This document shows, piece by piece, positions 8,038-16,187 of a DNA stretch of 44,709 nucleotides. Where the stretch lies: positions 1-44,709 of the forward strand of contig NZ_RWGU01000033.1 of assembly GCF_003944755.1 (NCBI RefSeq). Direction: 5' to 3'. Numbering within the stretch: position 1 is the stretch's first letter; each line of letters begins with the position of its first letter. Below the pieces are notes generated by a model that did no database searches, was not told where the DNA came from, and saw nothing but the letters and a program-made list of their open reading frames with translations. Source of the stretch: Rhodovulum robiginosum. GTDB lineage: Bacteria; Pseudomonadota; Alphaproteobacteria; Rhodobacterales; Rhodobacteraceae. A program made the translations under genes and the position numbers.

Positions 8038-8804
8038 ATCGCAACCTCCGTGGTGCTTGTCGCTTGTTCGATGATGGAAAGGTCGAAATACGCCTGACCA
8101 TCGGCCAGCATTTCGACTTCGATTTCTTGGCGGAATTTGGTCGCGGAGAGCGTGCGGCGCATTCGTTCGACCTTTTCAGCGAGCCTCGGAATGTCCGTGC
8201 CACGCACGACAATGCGGTGAATGCCGTCGCCCGGTTTCGCGTCGAGGAACAGCCGCGCGAAATAGTTGTTCTTGCCTGCGGGCGTGCTGCTGAAAAACAC
8301 CTGCCCGTCTTTGGTCAGCATCGGCAGGACACCAGCAATCAGGTCTTCGCCGCCGTTCTCGCCCGCGAGGAAGGCGCACTCGTCGATCACGGCGAGGCTC
8401 ACGCTGGGGTAGCCCCTAATGGTGTCTGACGTGGACGGCAGCGCGACGACACGCGCCCCGTTCGACATTTCGAGTTCGGTCAAGGTCGAACGCGTGATGA
8501 CCAAGTCGGTGCGGCGGAGCTGCTGCCCGATCTCGCGGGCGATGATCTTCGCCTGCCGCTCGGCGGGTGCAACGCAGATGGTCAGGCTGTCGGGGACGTG
8601 CAGTTCCTCGACGGCACGCGCGGCAAGCACCGACGTTTTGCCCGCCTGACGGCCCACACGCAGCGCAATCTCGGACGCCTGCGTGGTGAACGCCTCGACC
8701 TGCCAAGGATCAGGCGCGTGACCGATCCAATGGCTCAGGCGCGCGACGGGATCGAGGTCACGTTCGAGGCCCACGCACCAGTCATGAAGGGCGTCAAACG
8801 GCAT
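8022..8804 (-). CDS. Terminase large subunit, ATPase half (separate gene)
   Basis: 260 residues from the ATG at 8804 (MPFDALHDW); the longer in-frame start would overlap the upstream zinc-protein gene too far. Walker A GRQAGKT at 51-57, Walker B LAVIDE at 137-142, and coupling motif FFSSTPAGKNN at 170-180 identify the packaging motor ATPase. The protein stops soon after FDLSIIEQA, where a normal terminase would continue into the nuclease domain, which here is the next gene. It overlaps its upstream neighbour by 11 bp and its downstream neighbour by 16 bp. Confidence 0.88.
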   Translation of the reverse strand: MPFDALHDWCVGLERDLDPVARLSHWIGHAPDPWQVEAFTTQASEIALRVGRQAGKTSVLAARAVEELHVPDSLTICVAPAERQAKIIAREIGQQLRRTDLVITRSTLTELEMSNGARVVALPSTSDTIRGYPSVSLAVIDECAFLAGENGGEDLIAGVLPMLTKDGQVFFSSTPAGKNNYFARLFLDAKPGDGIHRIVVRGTDIPRLAEKVERMRRTLSATKFRQEIEVEMLADGQAYFDLSIIEQATSTTEVAICPKL

Positions 8805-9048
8805 TCTTCTGTCGCTCGTAGTAGGCGCGCATGTTGGCGACGCTGCACTGGGTGCAGTTCCGATTTCCGTCGCGCGGCGAGACATGGCCGTTTTTGCAGG
8901 GGATGCCCGTGAAGTAGAGCTTGCCGCCCTCGTCGAACATCACATCGCGGCTTTGCGGCAGGCGCGCCCAATCGGGCGATCCGGCTTCCGTGGCGGCGGC
9001 AACGCGGCGGCTGTATTCTTCGAAGCCTTCGAAATCGCGGTGGGTCAT
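8794..9048 (-). CDS. Small zinc-binding (HNH-like) protein beside terminase
   Basis: 84 residues with a C-terminal PCKNGHVSPRDGNRNCTQC arrangement: a CxxGH pair followed by CxxC, as in small phage HNH/zinc-ribbon proteins. HNH proteins next to terminases are a known feature of phage packaging modules and can be needed for DNA cleavage by the terminase. A complete HNH nuclease motif is not evident here, so nuclease activity is uncertain. The start overlaps the TerS-like stop as ATGA (9045-9048), and the end overlaps the terminase ATPase gene by 11 bp. Confidence 0.65.
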   Translation of the reverse strand: MTHRDFEGFEEYSRRVAAATEAGSPDWARLPQSRDVMFDEGGKLYFTGIPCKNGHVSPRDGNRNCTQCSVANMRAYYERQKNAV

Positions 9049-9632
9049 AGCACCTGCTCCTCTTTCGTGACGGATAGAACGTGGTGGCGCATGTGCTTGA
9101 GAAGGACAGGTTGCGCCTCGGGCACCTCGTCACAGACAGCGCGGAGGATGCTTTTCATCGTCACCCATTCGGGCGACTCCGCGAGCGTGACTGAAACCGA
9201 AAGGTTGGTCGCCATCTTCCCGTGCATCTGTGCAATGTCGCGGAGCACTTTGCGTAGGCCTTCCATCGCGGCGAGAGCGAACCCGTCGTCCTCGGTTTCC
9301 TCGGCCTTGGTGATCAGCTTTTCGACGCGCCGCGCGAGGCTCTCATAGGTCCGCGCAACGTCCATCCGTTCGTCGTTGAGAACGCGCGTCGCCTCGTCCA
9401 CTGGTTCGAGGCGCGCCTCGGCCAAGATCGCACGCTCCATCTCCTCGGTGATATGCTGCTGGCGGTAGCGCGAAACAGAATCCGGGTGCATCCCGACACG
9501 TTTTGCGACCTGAGCCTTCGACATGCCACCGGGCAGACCGTGTTCCCCGAGGACGATCTGCTTGATGATCGTCTTCTTCTCGGGGTGCGTGTTGATCGTG
9601 CTTGGGCGTCCGCTGCCTTTGTTCCCGGCCAT
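9045..9632 (-). CDS. TerS-like HTH protein (putative small terminase subunit)
   Basis: 195 residues from MAGNKGSGRPSTIN, preceded by a GGGAG site; an upstream in-frame start lacks one. An N-terminal helix-turn-helix (SKAQVAKRVGMHPDSVSRYR, about residues 38-57) is followed by long helices (MERAILAEARLEPV to VEKLITKAEE) and a C-terminal part ending TKEEQVL. HTH plus helical oligomerisation region, directly ahead of a large terminase, is the layout of small terminase subunits, which recognise pac/cos DNA. A plain DNA-binding regulator is the alternative. Confidence 0.65.
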   Translation of the reverse strand: MAGNKGSGRPSTINTHPEKKTIIKQIVLGEHGLPGGMSKAQVAKRVGMHPDSVSRYRQQHITEEMERAILAEARLEPVDEATRVLNDERMDVARTYESLARRVEKLITKAEETEDDGFALAAMEGLRKVLRDIAQMHGKMATNLSVSVTLAESPEWVTMKSILRAVCDEVPEAQPVLLKHMRHHVLSVTKEEQVL

Positions 9633-9634
9633 TT

Positions 9635-10024
9635 TCAGGATACTCCCGCTGCTTTGGTTGAGGCCGTGATCGGCAAGCACGTATCGTCGCGATACCAATT
9701 GATCCGCTCATTCAGGCGGTTCCATTCCCCAACGGAGACATCGACCAAATGATCATGAACGCGATTTGCAACCTCTTCCCTCATGCCCGCCGCGACGAGA
9801 TCGCAGCGCAGCTTGCCAGCCTGAACGCCAGCCAGACGGAGCTTCATCACCTGCGCCACGGCGACGATCAGCGCGTCCTGTGCGCTGTTTGACGGGTCGA
9901 GTTGAGCATGGTCGTGCTGTGTGACCACGGTCAGGTCGCGCAGCACGAACACCTCGTCTTCGGCGGAAAACCCGAGGACGACACGATAGGCCCATTCGAG
10001 GGTTGCACGATCCTCAGGCGTCAT
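9635..10024 (-). CDS. Hypothetical protein in packaging operon, 129 aa
   Basis: 129 residues, helical, starting MTPEDRATLEWAYRVVLG. No family was recognised. The start lies inside the end of the upstream coiled-coil gene (11-bp overlap) and the stop is 2 bp from the TerS-like start codon, so it is part of the same translationally linked operon. The role is unknown; operon position suggests DNA packaging or particle assembly. Confidence 0.6.
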   Translation of the reverse strand: MTPEDRATLEWAYRVVLGFSAEDEVFVLRDLTVVTQHDHAQLDPSNSAQDALIVAVAQVMKLRLAGVQAGKLRCDLVAAGMREEVANRVHDHLVDVSVGEWNRLNERINWYRDDTCLPITASTKAAGVS

Positions 10025-10601
10025 GGGATTTCTCCATGAGCGCGAGTTTCGTCTGCATATGCTGTGGAAGGTCGTCGGGCTGGTCCCAGGATTTGACGGT
10101 CATGCCCTCGGCGCGCAGGCGCTGATACTGACGCGGGTCCGCCCCCATCACATCGCGGCGCATGTAGGCGACCTTTTGGTCATCGTCCTTGATGATCGTG
10201 GTCGTTGTCGTGGCGACATTCCCACGACCGCGACGGTGGGTGTCGTCGGTCTTGTCGGGATCGACAATTTCCAGCGTTGCACCGATCTTGGCCGCTGCTT
10301 CCTTGGCCGCGTGATACTTCGCAGGGTCTCGCGCCTCGGCCCGTGTCAGGGTGTGGGCGGGTTTGGTGCCTTTGGGGTAGTAGTTGCCGTCAGACGCGCG
10401 CTCATAGCCCATGTCGGCCAGTTGTTTGTCCGTCTCGGTCTGCTGTTCGAGGCGGCGTTGCAGGTCTTTCTTCTCGTCCAAGACGCGGGCGTTGAAGTCG
10501 TGCAGCCCTTCGAGCTTCTTCTGCTGCGCACCCACGGTTTCGGTCAGTGCCGAAACCTGCTGAATGAGGGCCTTGAGTGCGGCGGATGTATCGTCGGCCA
10601 T
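10014..10601 (-). CDS. Coiled-coil protein, first gene of packaging operon
   Basis: 195 residues. The N-terminal third (about 8-65) is a heptad-rich coiled coil containing LIQQVSALTETVGAQQKKL and KDLQRRLEQQTETDKQLA. The middle has YYPKGTKPAHTLTRAEARDP and the end is charged. The length, coiled coil and position ahead of terminase genes recall scaffold or head-assembly accessory proteins, but no family was recognised. The ATG is preceded by AAAGGAT. A terminator hairpin 28 bp upstream separates it from the previous transcription unit, so a promoter should lie close to its start. Confidence 0.6.
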   Translation of the reverse strand: MADDTSAALKALIQQVSALTETVGAQQKKLEGLHDFNARVLDEKKDLQRRLEQQTETDKQLADMGYERASDGNYYPKGTKPAHTLTRAEARDPAKYHAAKEAAAKIGATLEIVDPDKTDDTHRRGRGNVATTTTTIIKDDDQKVAYMRRDVMGADPRQYQRLRAEGMTVKSWDQPDDLPQHMQTKLALMEKSHDA

Positions 10602-10628
10602 TGCGGTATCCTTTCATGTCACAACCAA

Positions 10629-10660
10629 AAACGGACACAGGCGGAGGCCCATGTCCGTTT
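10629..10660 (-). terminator. Terminator between 10707-11117 and the packaging operon
   Basis: A 9-bp perfect stem AAACGGACA / TGTCCGTTT with a 14-nt loop. On the minus strand the right arm continues into TTGGTT, giving five T in a row. Confidence 0.65.
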
Positions 10661-10706
10661 CTCTGATTGGACATGACGAGACCACCGATCCGTCACAGGC
10701 AATGTA

Positions 10707-11117
10707 TCAAGCGGCCCTTGCTGCCCCGACCGCAGAAGCAGGTGGAGCGCGTTTTGAAGGGGTGTTTTTCAGGTGGAGCCAACGCGCCCGAAGGGTTTCG
10801 ACGGCTTGCGCGTGGCGCTTTTGAGCAGCGGGCGTTCGGTCTGTGGGCAACGGGAAGTCGGCACCTTCCATCATGCGTCGAACGCGCTCTGCGAGCACGT
10901 TACCATCCCAACCGATCAGGCTGCACAGGAAGGCACGGTGGCGGGCGTGTGGGCCTGTTCGATCCGTCAGGAACGCGATTGCCTGATCCTGTTCCGCCTG
11001 CGTCGTGAAGGTCGAGTAGGTGTCGGGCTTGGCGATCACGAACAGGTCGCGGTAGGCCTGCATCAAGATTGCCGTGACCAAGGCCGCCTCGGGCGATTGG
11101 GGGCTATCCCCAAACAT
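10707..11117 (-). CDS. Hypothetical protein, 136 aa
   Basis: The start MFGDSPQSPEAALV was chosen because its ATG overlaps the upstream TGA as TGATG (11115-11119), indicating coupled translation. The protein is helical with a QAEQDQAIAFLTDRTG segment and a basic C-terminus. No family was recognised. It is the second gene of a two-gene unit that ends at the hairpin at 10629-10660. Confidence 0.55.
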   Translation of the reverse strand: MFGDSPQSPEAALVTAILMQAYRDLFVIAKPDTYSTFTTQAEQDQAIAFLTDRTGPHARHRAFLCSLIGWDGNVLAERVRRMMEGADFPLPTDRTPAAQKRHAQAVETLRARWLHLKNTPSKRAPPASAVGAARAA

Positions 11118-11389
11118 CAGGCTCGCAGTTGGGCGACCACGGAGGTGATATGCTGCCACGGGATAGGGAACGAGTGTGGGTGAACTTCGACGGTCACGCC
11201 CTCGGGCTGCACCAATACATTGTAGCCGTCGCGGTAGATGTTGCCCTGATCGGGTTCGAGCGTCGATTTGAGGTCGTCAGCAAAGGCGGCAGCATCGGGC
11301 ACACCGAGGTTCGACGTGGTGTTCATGCGGGTGTAGGTGAGGTTGACGGCTTCGTGCTCGTCGATTGTTGCGGTAATGGTCATTGTCAT
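11117..11389 (-). CDS. Hypothetical small protein, 90 aa
   Basis: 90 residues from MTMTITATIDEHEAVNLTY, with AAAGGAC directly before the ATG; the longer frame upstream has no ribosome site. It looks like a small, strand-rich, acidic domain (YNVLVQPEGVTVEVHPHSF). No function can be assigned. It shares the TGATG junction with the downstream gene and is divergent from the phosphoribosyltransferase gene across about 240 bp. Confidence 0.55.
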   Translation of the reverse strand: MTMTITATIDEHEAVNLTYTRMNTTSNLGVPDAAAFADDLKSTLEPDQGNIYRDGYNVLVQPEGVTVEVHPHSFPIPWQHITSVVAQLRA

Positions 11390-11632
11390 GTCCTTTGTGT
11401 TGTGGCGCGCACCGGGTCCATCGCGGCAAATAGGAGAGCCGATGCTAGGCCATTCCCGATGCGCGCAGACCCAGCACGAAATGCGTATCACCCGCTGTCG
11501 GGGCGTTGTTCTGGGGAATGAGGTGGAGACGGGACGAAAGCAGGTGACAGAAATCATCTGTCGCCCGGGGGATGAAATTCGGAACTTAAGCGACTACTTT
11601 ACTTCCCCCGAATACAACTGCAGGCGGTTTTC

Positions 11633-12223
11633 ATGAAAGCAAATTTGAGAAAGATCGAAGGGAACTGGGACATTGGATACGCGCTCGACAAGCACATGCT
11701 CTACAGCAATTTCCTCGGGCACAATGAAGCGGGTTATCCGATGTTCGACAACCACCGAACAGAAGCAGGTGAGGCCGTCTATCAGCTGAAGTACCGCTCA
11801 GATTGGGATCAGGTTGAGCCATTGGCGGACGCCATCGTAGAACACATCGCGCCCAAGCTTGGCCCAATCGGGCTGGTCATCCCTGTACCCGCCTCAATAA
11901 CAAGGGCGCGCCAACCTGTCTACGAGGTGGCCGCAGCGGTAGCGAAGCGGATCAAGGTTGAATCCTTCGAAGGCATCATCTGCAAGACTGCGGCAGCGAA
12001 CGGCACTGTGGCGCTCAAGAACCTTGGCACCAAGGATGAAAAGGTTGCCGCGCTCGAAGGCAGGTTTATTATTGAGGACACCATCACGAACGAAGGGTGC
12101 TGGAACGCCTTGGTGGTGGATGACCTATTTGACTCAGGGGCTTCGATGGAGGCTGTGTGCGCCTCGCTTCGAACCTACCGCAAGATCGACAAAATCTACG
12201 TCGCAACGTTAACATGGAAATAA
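11633..12223 (+). CDS. ComF-like phosphoribosyltransferase
   Basis: 196 residues with a type I phosphoribosyltransferase fold: a hood segment with YQLKYRSDW, the substrate-side loop VIPVPASITRARQP, and the PRPP-binding loop LVVDDLFDSGAS (hhhhDDxxxSG, about residues 164-175). It resembles ComF-type enzymes but lacks an N-terminal zinc finger and begins with a GNWDIGYALDKH segment. Base composition is visibly less GC-rich than in the packaging operon. The next gene starts one base after its stop and encodes a SLOG-like nucleotide-binding protein, so the two probably act together, perhaps on a nucleotide or nucleotide-derived signal. A defence role is inference. Confidence 0.8.
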   Translation: MKANLRKIEGNWDIGYALDKHMLYSNFLGHNEAGYPMFDNHRTEAGEAVYQLKYRSDWDQVEPLADAIVEHIAPKLGPIGLVIPVPASITRARQPVYEVAAAVAKRIKVESFEGIICKTAAANGTVALKNLGTKDEKVAALEGRFIIEDTITNEGCWNALVVDDLFDSGASMEAVCASLRTYRKIDKIYVATLTWK

Positions 12224-12224
12224 G

Positions 12225-12782
12225 ATGGCCAAGGTATTCATAGCAGGCTCTATCAAGATTAAGCGGCTCGACCCGAAGTTCATCGAACGCATTCGAAACA
12301 TAGTGGCCGATGATCTTGAAGTGGTTGTCGGCGATGCAAACGGTGCGGACACTTCCATTCAGAGCGAATTGCGGAGTCAGTTTGCCGAGAACGTAACCGT
12401 CTATTGCTCGGGTAACGAACCTCGGAATAACGTCGGTGGATGGAAGGTCAAACTCATTCATTCCTCCGCAGAACCGGGTACGCGGGCGTTCTTCACAGCC
12501 AAAGACAAGGCTATGGCGGCAGATGCTGATTACGGCTTAATGCTATGGGACGCCGCAAGTGCTGGAACGCTAAGCAACGTCATTGAATTGATCAAAGACG
12601 GGAAGAAGTGCGTTGTTTTCGTGAACAAGATCAAGTCTTTCGTGAACGTAAAAGAGCCCAGTGATTTGAATAATTTGGTTTCGGTTATGTCCAGCGGCGC
12701 AAGGAACCAAGCAGAGAGGAAAATCGGCTTGAGCCGTATGCTTTCTGAAGTCATCAATCCGCAACTTGGATTACCGATCTAA
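12225..12782 (+). CDS. SLOG-like (YpsA/DprA-related) nucleotide-binding protein
   Basis: 185 residues. The N-terminal half looks like a SLOG Rossmann-type domain: first strand KVFIAGSIKI and then VVVGDANGADTSIQ, where the GDANGAD loop is characteristic of YspA/YpsA-like SLOG proteins. A second conserved block is AADADYGLMLWDAASAGTLS, with CVVFVNK following. SLOG proteins bind or process nucleotides and are frequent in conflict systems. The gene is one base downstream of the phosphoribosyltransferase and shares its lower GC. No membrane or nuclease domain follows, so if it is a sensor, the effector is not obvious. Confidence 0.7.
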   Translation: MAKVFIAGSIKIKRLDPKFIERIRNIVADDLEVVVGDANGADTSIQSELRSQFAENVTVYCSGNEPRNNVGGWKVKLIHSSAEPGTRAFFTAKDKAMAADADYGLMLWDAASAGTLSNVIELIKDGKKCVVFVNKIKSFVNVKEPSDLNNLVSVMSSGARNQAERKIGLSRMLSEVINPQLGLPI

Positions 12783-13246
12783 ATTTTCGTGGCCGTTATC
12801 CAGTTATGTCAACCTTGCTGACCGGTTTTCGCCCAGATTTCCGTCGCCGTTGCAAAGCGCGTTGCAAGAGGCTGCGCCAAAACGGCTAACCGATTGACTG
12901 CGCAGCCAGTTTTTGACCAAAATACTTGATTAACAATCAATCGGTCTGTTTTCAGACACGTAGTTGCGACTGTCTCGCAACAATCAGGTGGAGATAGCGG
13001 GAGGAGGTAACCAGCCAAATCGCGAGGGCAATGCCGCCTCTGCACGGTTGCACGGTTGAACCGTGATTTTCGAAACTAATGGAATTTTTAGTTGGTTGGT
13101 TGTGTCCACCCCCGCCATACAAACAACCAACCAATGGCGTTACAGAGTTTGATAACCGACCGCGCGACCGTGCAACCGTGCAGCACGCCGAAAAATGGGC
13201 GAAGCGCGCACTCGCACCCCGCCCATCAATACCAAGTCGAACAAAC
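12783..13246. other. Gene-free 464 bp with repeats, candidate replication origin
   Basis: No convincing gene on either strand. The right half holds nested inverted repeats and iteron-like GCACGGTT units, described separately. The left part contains CGTTGCAA-type motifs (around 12848-12869) related to the repeats at the element ends, and an AT-rich stretch around 12920-12950. It lies between the SLOG gene and the 3' end of the primase-helicase gene. Confidence 0.55.
13041..13182. repeat. Nested inverted repeats and iterons (putative ori)
   Basis: The outer arms are a perfect 16-bp inverted repeat (13041-13056 and 13167-13182), each made of two tandem TGCACGGT-type units; a related TGAACCGTG follows at 13057. 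The inner arms are a perfect 12-bp inverted repeat, TTGGTTGGTTGT (13092-13103) and its complement (13123-13134). The two pairs share nearly the same centre (about 13112). Repeated binding units around a palindrome next to a primase-helicase gene resemble the iteron origins of P4-like satellites. Origin function is inferred. Confidence 0.6.
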
Positions 13247-15652
13247 TCAGAATGCCGACTTCTGACTTGCCATCTCGATCACAGCGTCAATCGCTTCCTG
13301 ACTGCTGTCATCCCACTCAAAGATGAATGTCCTGCGTGGGCCTCTCTCGACCCGAACACCGTGTTGCTTGAGCATTGGAATTGCGCGCTCCACACGGCTA
13401 CCCATGCCTTTCGGCGAGCGAGGCACATCATCGCGGGCGACCGTCAAATGCCCGACTTCGATTTGCTCCTGCATCGACTCCCAAAGCTGCTTCGAGTTTG
13501 CCTCCCAACGCCGATCACCGACACCCGAGGACGCAATCTGCCGCGTCAGGAATTCGAAAACGCTGTCCGAGTGTTCGAGGTCGGCCATTTCTTCCGCGCT
13601 TTTCTCGGCCATGCGTTCGACGAACCAACCATCGGGTCGCCCCAAGTGGCGCGCGATCACTTCGCCCACACGGCAGAAAGTCGCGAAGCGTGACCCGCTA
13701 TACTCGATCTGATCCGCCTCGTTGATACAAAGCACAACGAGGTCAAGCAGTGCGCCTGTGAACCTTGCGCGCTTCTCCTTCAACATGCTCTCGAACTGCA
13801 TATCGTTGAGATATTCGTCAGGACGATGCAGCCTGATCCGCACGATGCGCTCGGACAAATCGGCCGCGTAGAACGTCGGATCAATGCCCGCGATGATGAT
13901 GGGGCGTTTTGCCGACATGGAGACGCTTTCGAAGTCGGTATACAGCTTGCGCTTCCGAATGCCGCCGCCTGTTGATAGGCGACACAACGGATCGCTGATT
14001 TTCGCGATGGACGAGAAATTGTCGCCCGATACCGTTCCCGCGTTGTATGCGGCAGCGAACAGATCATCCTCGCTCTTTGGTTCGCCTGCCTGCGCGCCAA
14101 CCTTCGGATCAATCGTTTCGATGATCGTCCGCAAAGCCGATGACTTGCCCGAACCCGCAGGGCCATCGAGAAGCGCGATAGGGCACGCCTGCCCAGGGAA
14201 ATACATCGCCGTGACCATCCATGCGAGCAGGAACGGCATTTCCTCGTCGCCCACGTTCAGGAAGTCACAGAGTTCCGATAGCTCACCCTTTTGGGGGACA
14301 GGCATGGGCAGGCAATCGCCACGACGGAACACCACTGGCGGATCATCGACCACGCGCCATCCCGCAGCGTCGATCTCGACGACCTGACACAGGTCATCCG
14401 CAAGGAACACGTACCGAGATGCACCAGCTTGGGCAAAGCGCAGCCAAACCGCCTCTCTGTCGGTCTGCGAGGCGAGGGCGTCTGCGTAGTTGACCACCGA
14501 GTTCAATGTCGTGTCGTCAGGCGTCAGCCCTTTGTCGTTGAACAGACCGAGCGTGACGTGGTGTTTGAACGCGGTCGAACGGATGGGCATGAAGTTGCGG
14601 TCGCCAATCTGCGCGTATCCCACGCCTACCTCGTCACGAAGCAAGCGCACGTCGTCGAGAAACGAAAGGGCGGTGAGCTTGCGCGATTCCGTCTTGTTGT
14701 AGGGTGTGCCGCCTGTGTAGCCGCTCTCCTTGGCATACAGCCAAAACGTGATGGGCGAAAATTGCGACGTGCCCGTGTTGAACCACTTCTGCTCGTCTCC
14801 ACGCTTGTAGGCGTCGGCTGTCTTGGACCATTCCGTCCACCGTTTGCGCGCCCAATCAGATCGTGGACCGTCTTTGCGTTCGAATGCAGCGATCAGGCAC
14901 AAGGCAGCTGCGCCCCATTGATCGTATGTTTCCACATCGTAGCGCGAGATGAAGGCGTCGAAAGCGGCATCGTAGTCGATCCCCGTTTCTTTCGACTTCG
15001 GGCCTGACTTTTGCTGCTTCGCAAACTCAATTTTGAGTTCGTCACCATCGACCAAGTGAGCGAAACCATTTTCGTCTACGCCATCGACCCGCAGTGCGCG
15101 CGACTTGCGAGAAAGTGGTAGAGCGACGTTGTAGTGGTCTTTCTGCCCCTTTGGGAAGATTTCGATCTGATGGTTGTCGCTGTCCGCAAACAAGCCTTTT
15201 GTGCCGACCGTGAATGCCTCGTTCGGCCAAACGGTTTGCAGGATCGTTGTCGCCGTTTCGAGAATCTTCTTTCCCGAATTGATGATCTGATCGGATGAAA
15301 ACTCGCGTTCGAAGACGACCCACAGATGGACGCCGCGACCACCGCCTGACCGGACAGCGAAGAACGGAATTTTGTGCGCGACGAGCGCGCCCGCGATTGC
15401 GCCTGACCGCGAACCAATGATTGCGGGGTCCAACTTTCCGTCGTGGTCATCAATGTCGAAGATGAGGAAGCGGCTTTTCCGCTCCGCGCTCGCAATGTTC
15501 ATGCCAAGCGGGGTATCGCCTGATAAATGCGCGTCGATCATCTCGTCTGTGATCTTGCCCTCGCGCATCGAATAGCCATTCGTTCCGCGATAGAGCCAAT
15601 AGTCGGGGCCACCGTAGCCAACCAACTCTTTCAATGCTGATTTGTTGTCCAT
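13247..15652 (-). CDS. AEP primase-helicase (replication protein)
   Basis: 801 residues from the ATG at 15652; a GTG at 15679 is an alternative and neither has a good ribosome site. The N-terminal archaeo-eukaryotic primase domain has the metal motif FDIDDHDG (D66, D68, D69) and SGGGRGVHLWV (about 102-112). The C-terminal part is a P-loop ATPase of the phage/plasmid helicase type with Walker A LLDGPAGSGKSSA, a sensor-like region IIIAGIDPTF, and an arginine-containing ERIVRIRLHRP. It would initiate and unwind at the element's own origin, probably the repeat region just past its 3' end. Length and order match replicases of satellites and integrative plasmids. Confidence 0.88.
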   Translation of the reverse strand: MDNKSALKELVGYGGPDYWLYRGTNGYSMREGKITDEMIDAHLSGDTPLGMNIASAERKSRFLIFDIDDHDGKLDPAIIGSRSGAIAGALVAHKIPFFAVRSGGGRGVHLWVVFEREFSSDQIINSGKKILETATTILQTVWPNEAFTVGTKGLFADSDNHQIEIFPKGQKDHYNVALPLSRKSRALRVDGVDENGFAHLVDGDELKIEFAKQQKSGPKSKETGIDYDAAFDAFISRYDVETYDQWGAAALCLIAAFERKDGPRSDWARKRWTEWSKTADAYKRGDEQKWFNTGTSQFSPITFWLYAKESGYTGGTPYNKTESRKLTALSFLDDVRLLRDEVGVGYAQIGDRNFMPIRSTAFKHHVTLGLFNDKGLTPDDTTLNSVVNYADALASQTDREAVWLRFAQAGASRYVFLADDLCQVVEIDAAGWRVVDDPPVVFRRGDCLPMPVPQKGELSELCDFLNVGDEEMPFLLAWMVTAMYFPGQACPIALLDGPAGSGKSSALRTIIETIDPKVGAQAGEPKSEDDLFAAAYNAGTVSGDNFSSIAKISDPLCRLSTGGGIRKRKLYTDFESVSMSAKRPIIIAGIDPTFYAADLSERIVRIRLHRPDEYLNDMQFESMLKEKRARFTGALLDLVVLCINEADQIEYSGSRFATFCRVGEVIARHLGRPDGWFVERMAEKSAEEMADLEHSDSVFEFLTRQIASSGVGDRRWEANSKQLWESMQEQIEVGHLTVARDDVPRSPKGMGSRVERAIPMLKQHGVRVERGPRRTFIFEWDDSSQEAIDAVIEMASQKSAF

Positions 15653-15758
15653 ACCATTTTCAGGATGGACCCGCTTCACCGGTTCAGCGTCGCCAAGTCA
15701 GCGTGTATAACCGACTTATTCCCAATTTCGTGACGACGCTGATCCAGTGGGGCGGGCC

Positions 15759-16004
15759 TTATGCCTGCCCCACTTCTTTTTGCTTCGCCCATGCCATCAC
15801 GGCGTCGAGATCGTAGCGAACGGTGCGCTCGCTCCAATAGATCGCGGGCGGGCTGTCGCCTGCGCGCTTCCACTCGTAGAACTGGCGTTCCGAGATTTGC
15901 AGGAAGTCGCACACCTGACGAGGCGTCATAAGTTTTGGGGTAGTGATCTGGGTTTCCAGATCTTCGATACGGCGCTCAAGCGCACGGATTTCATCTGTGG
16001 ACAT
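15759..16004 (-). CDS. AlpA-like HTH protein (putative excisionase)
   Basis: 81 residues: a short coiled-coil start (EIRALERRIEDLETQI) and a winged-helix MerR/AlpA-type motif, MTPRQVCDFLQISERQFYEW followed by GDSPPAIYWSERTVRYDLDAV. AlpA/Xis-like proteins bend attachment-site DNA for excision or activate the integrase. GAAAGGA precedes the ATG. It lies between the integrase and the primase, the usual place for such a factor. A plain repressor or activator role is the alternative. Confidence 0.75.
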   Translation of the reverse strand: MSTDEIRALERRIEDLETQITTPKLMTPRQVCDFLQISERQFYEWKRAGDSPPAIYWSERTVRYDLDAVMAWAKQKEVGQA

Positions 16005-16187
16005 TGCAACAGAGTCCTTTCGTCATGTCCTAATCAGACAGACGCCCTCTGTTGCTACGCGACACTGCGGGCCTTCATCTACCAAGCCGCTTGTGTCGCC
16101 GCGCGCTCGGGATGCTGTGCACCGCCAGAATGGCGCGCGTCTCACGACGGGCATAGGTGCGCTGCAAACATGGTGCGCTTTCGCGCA

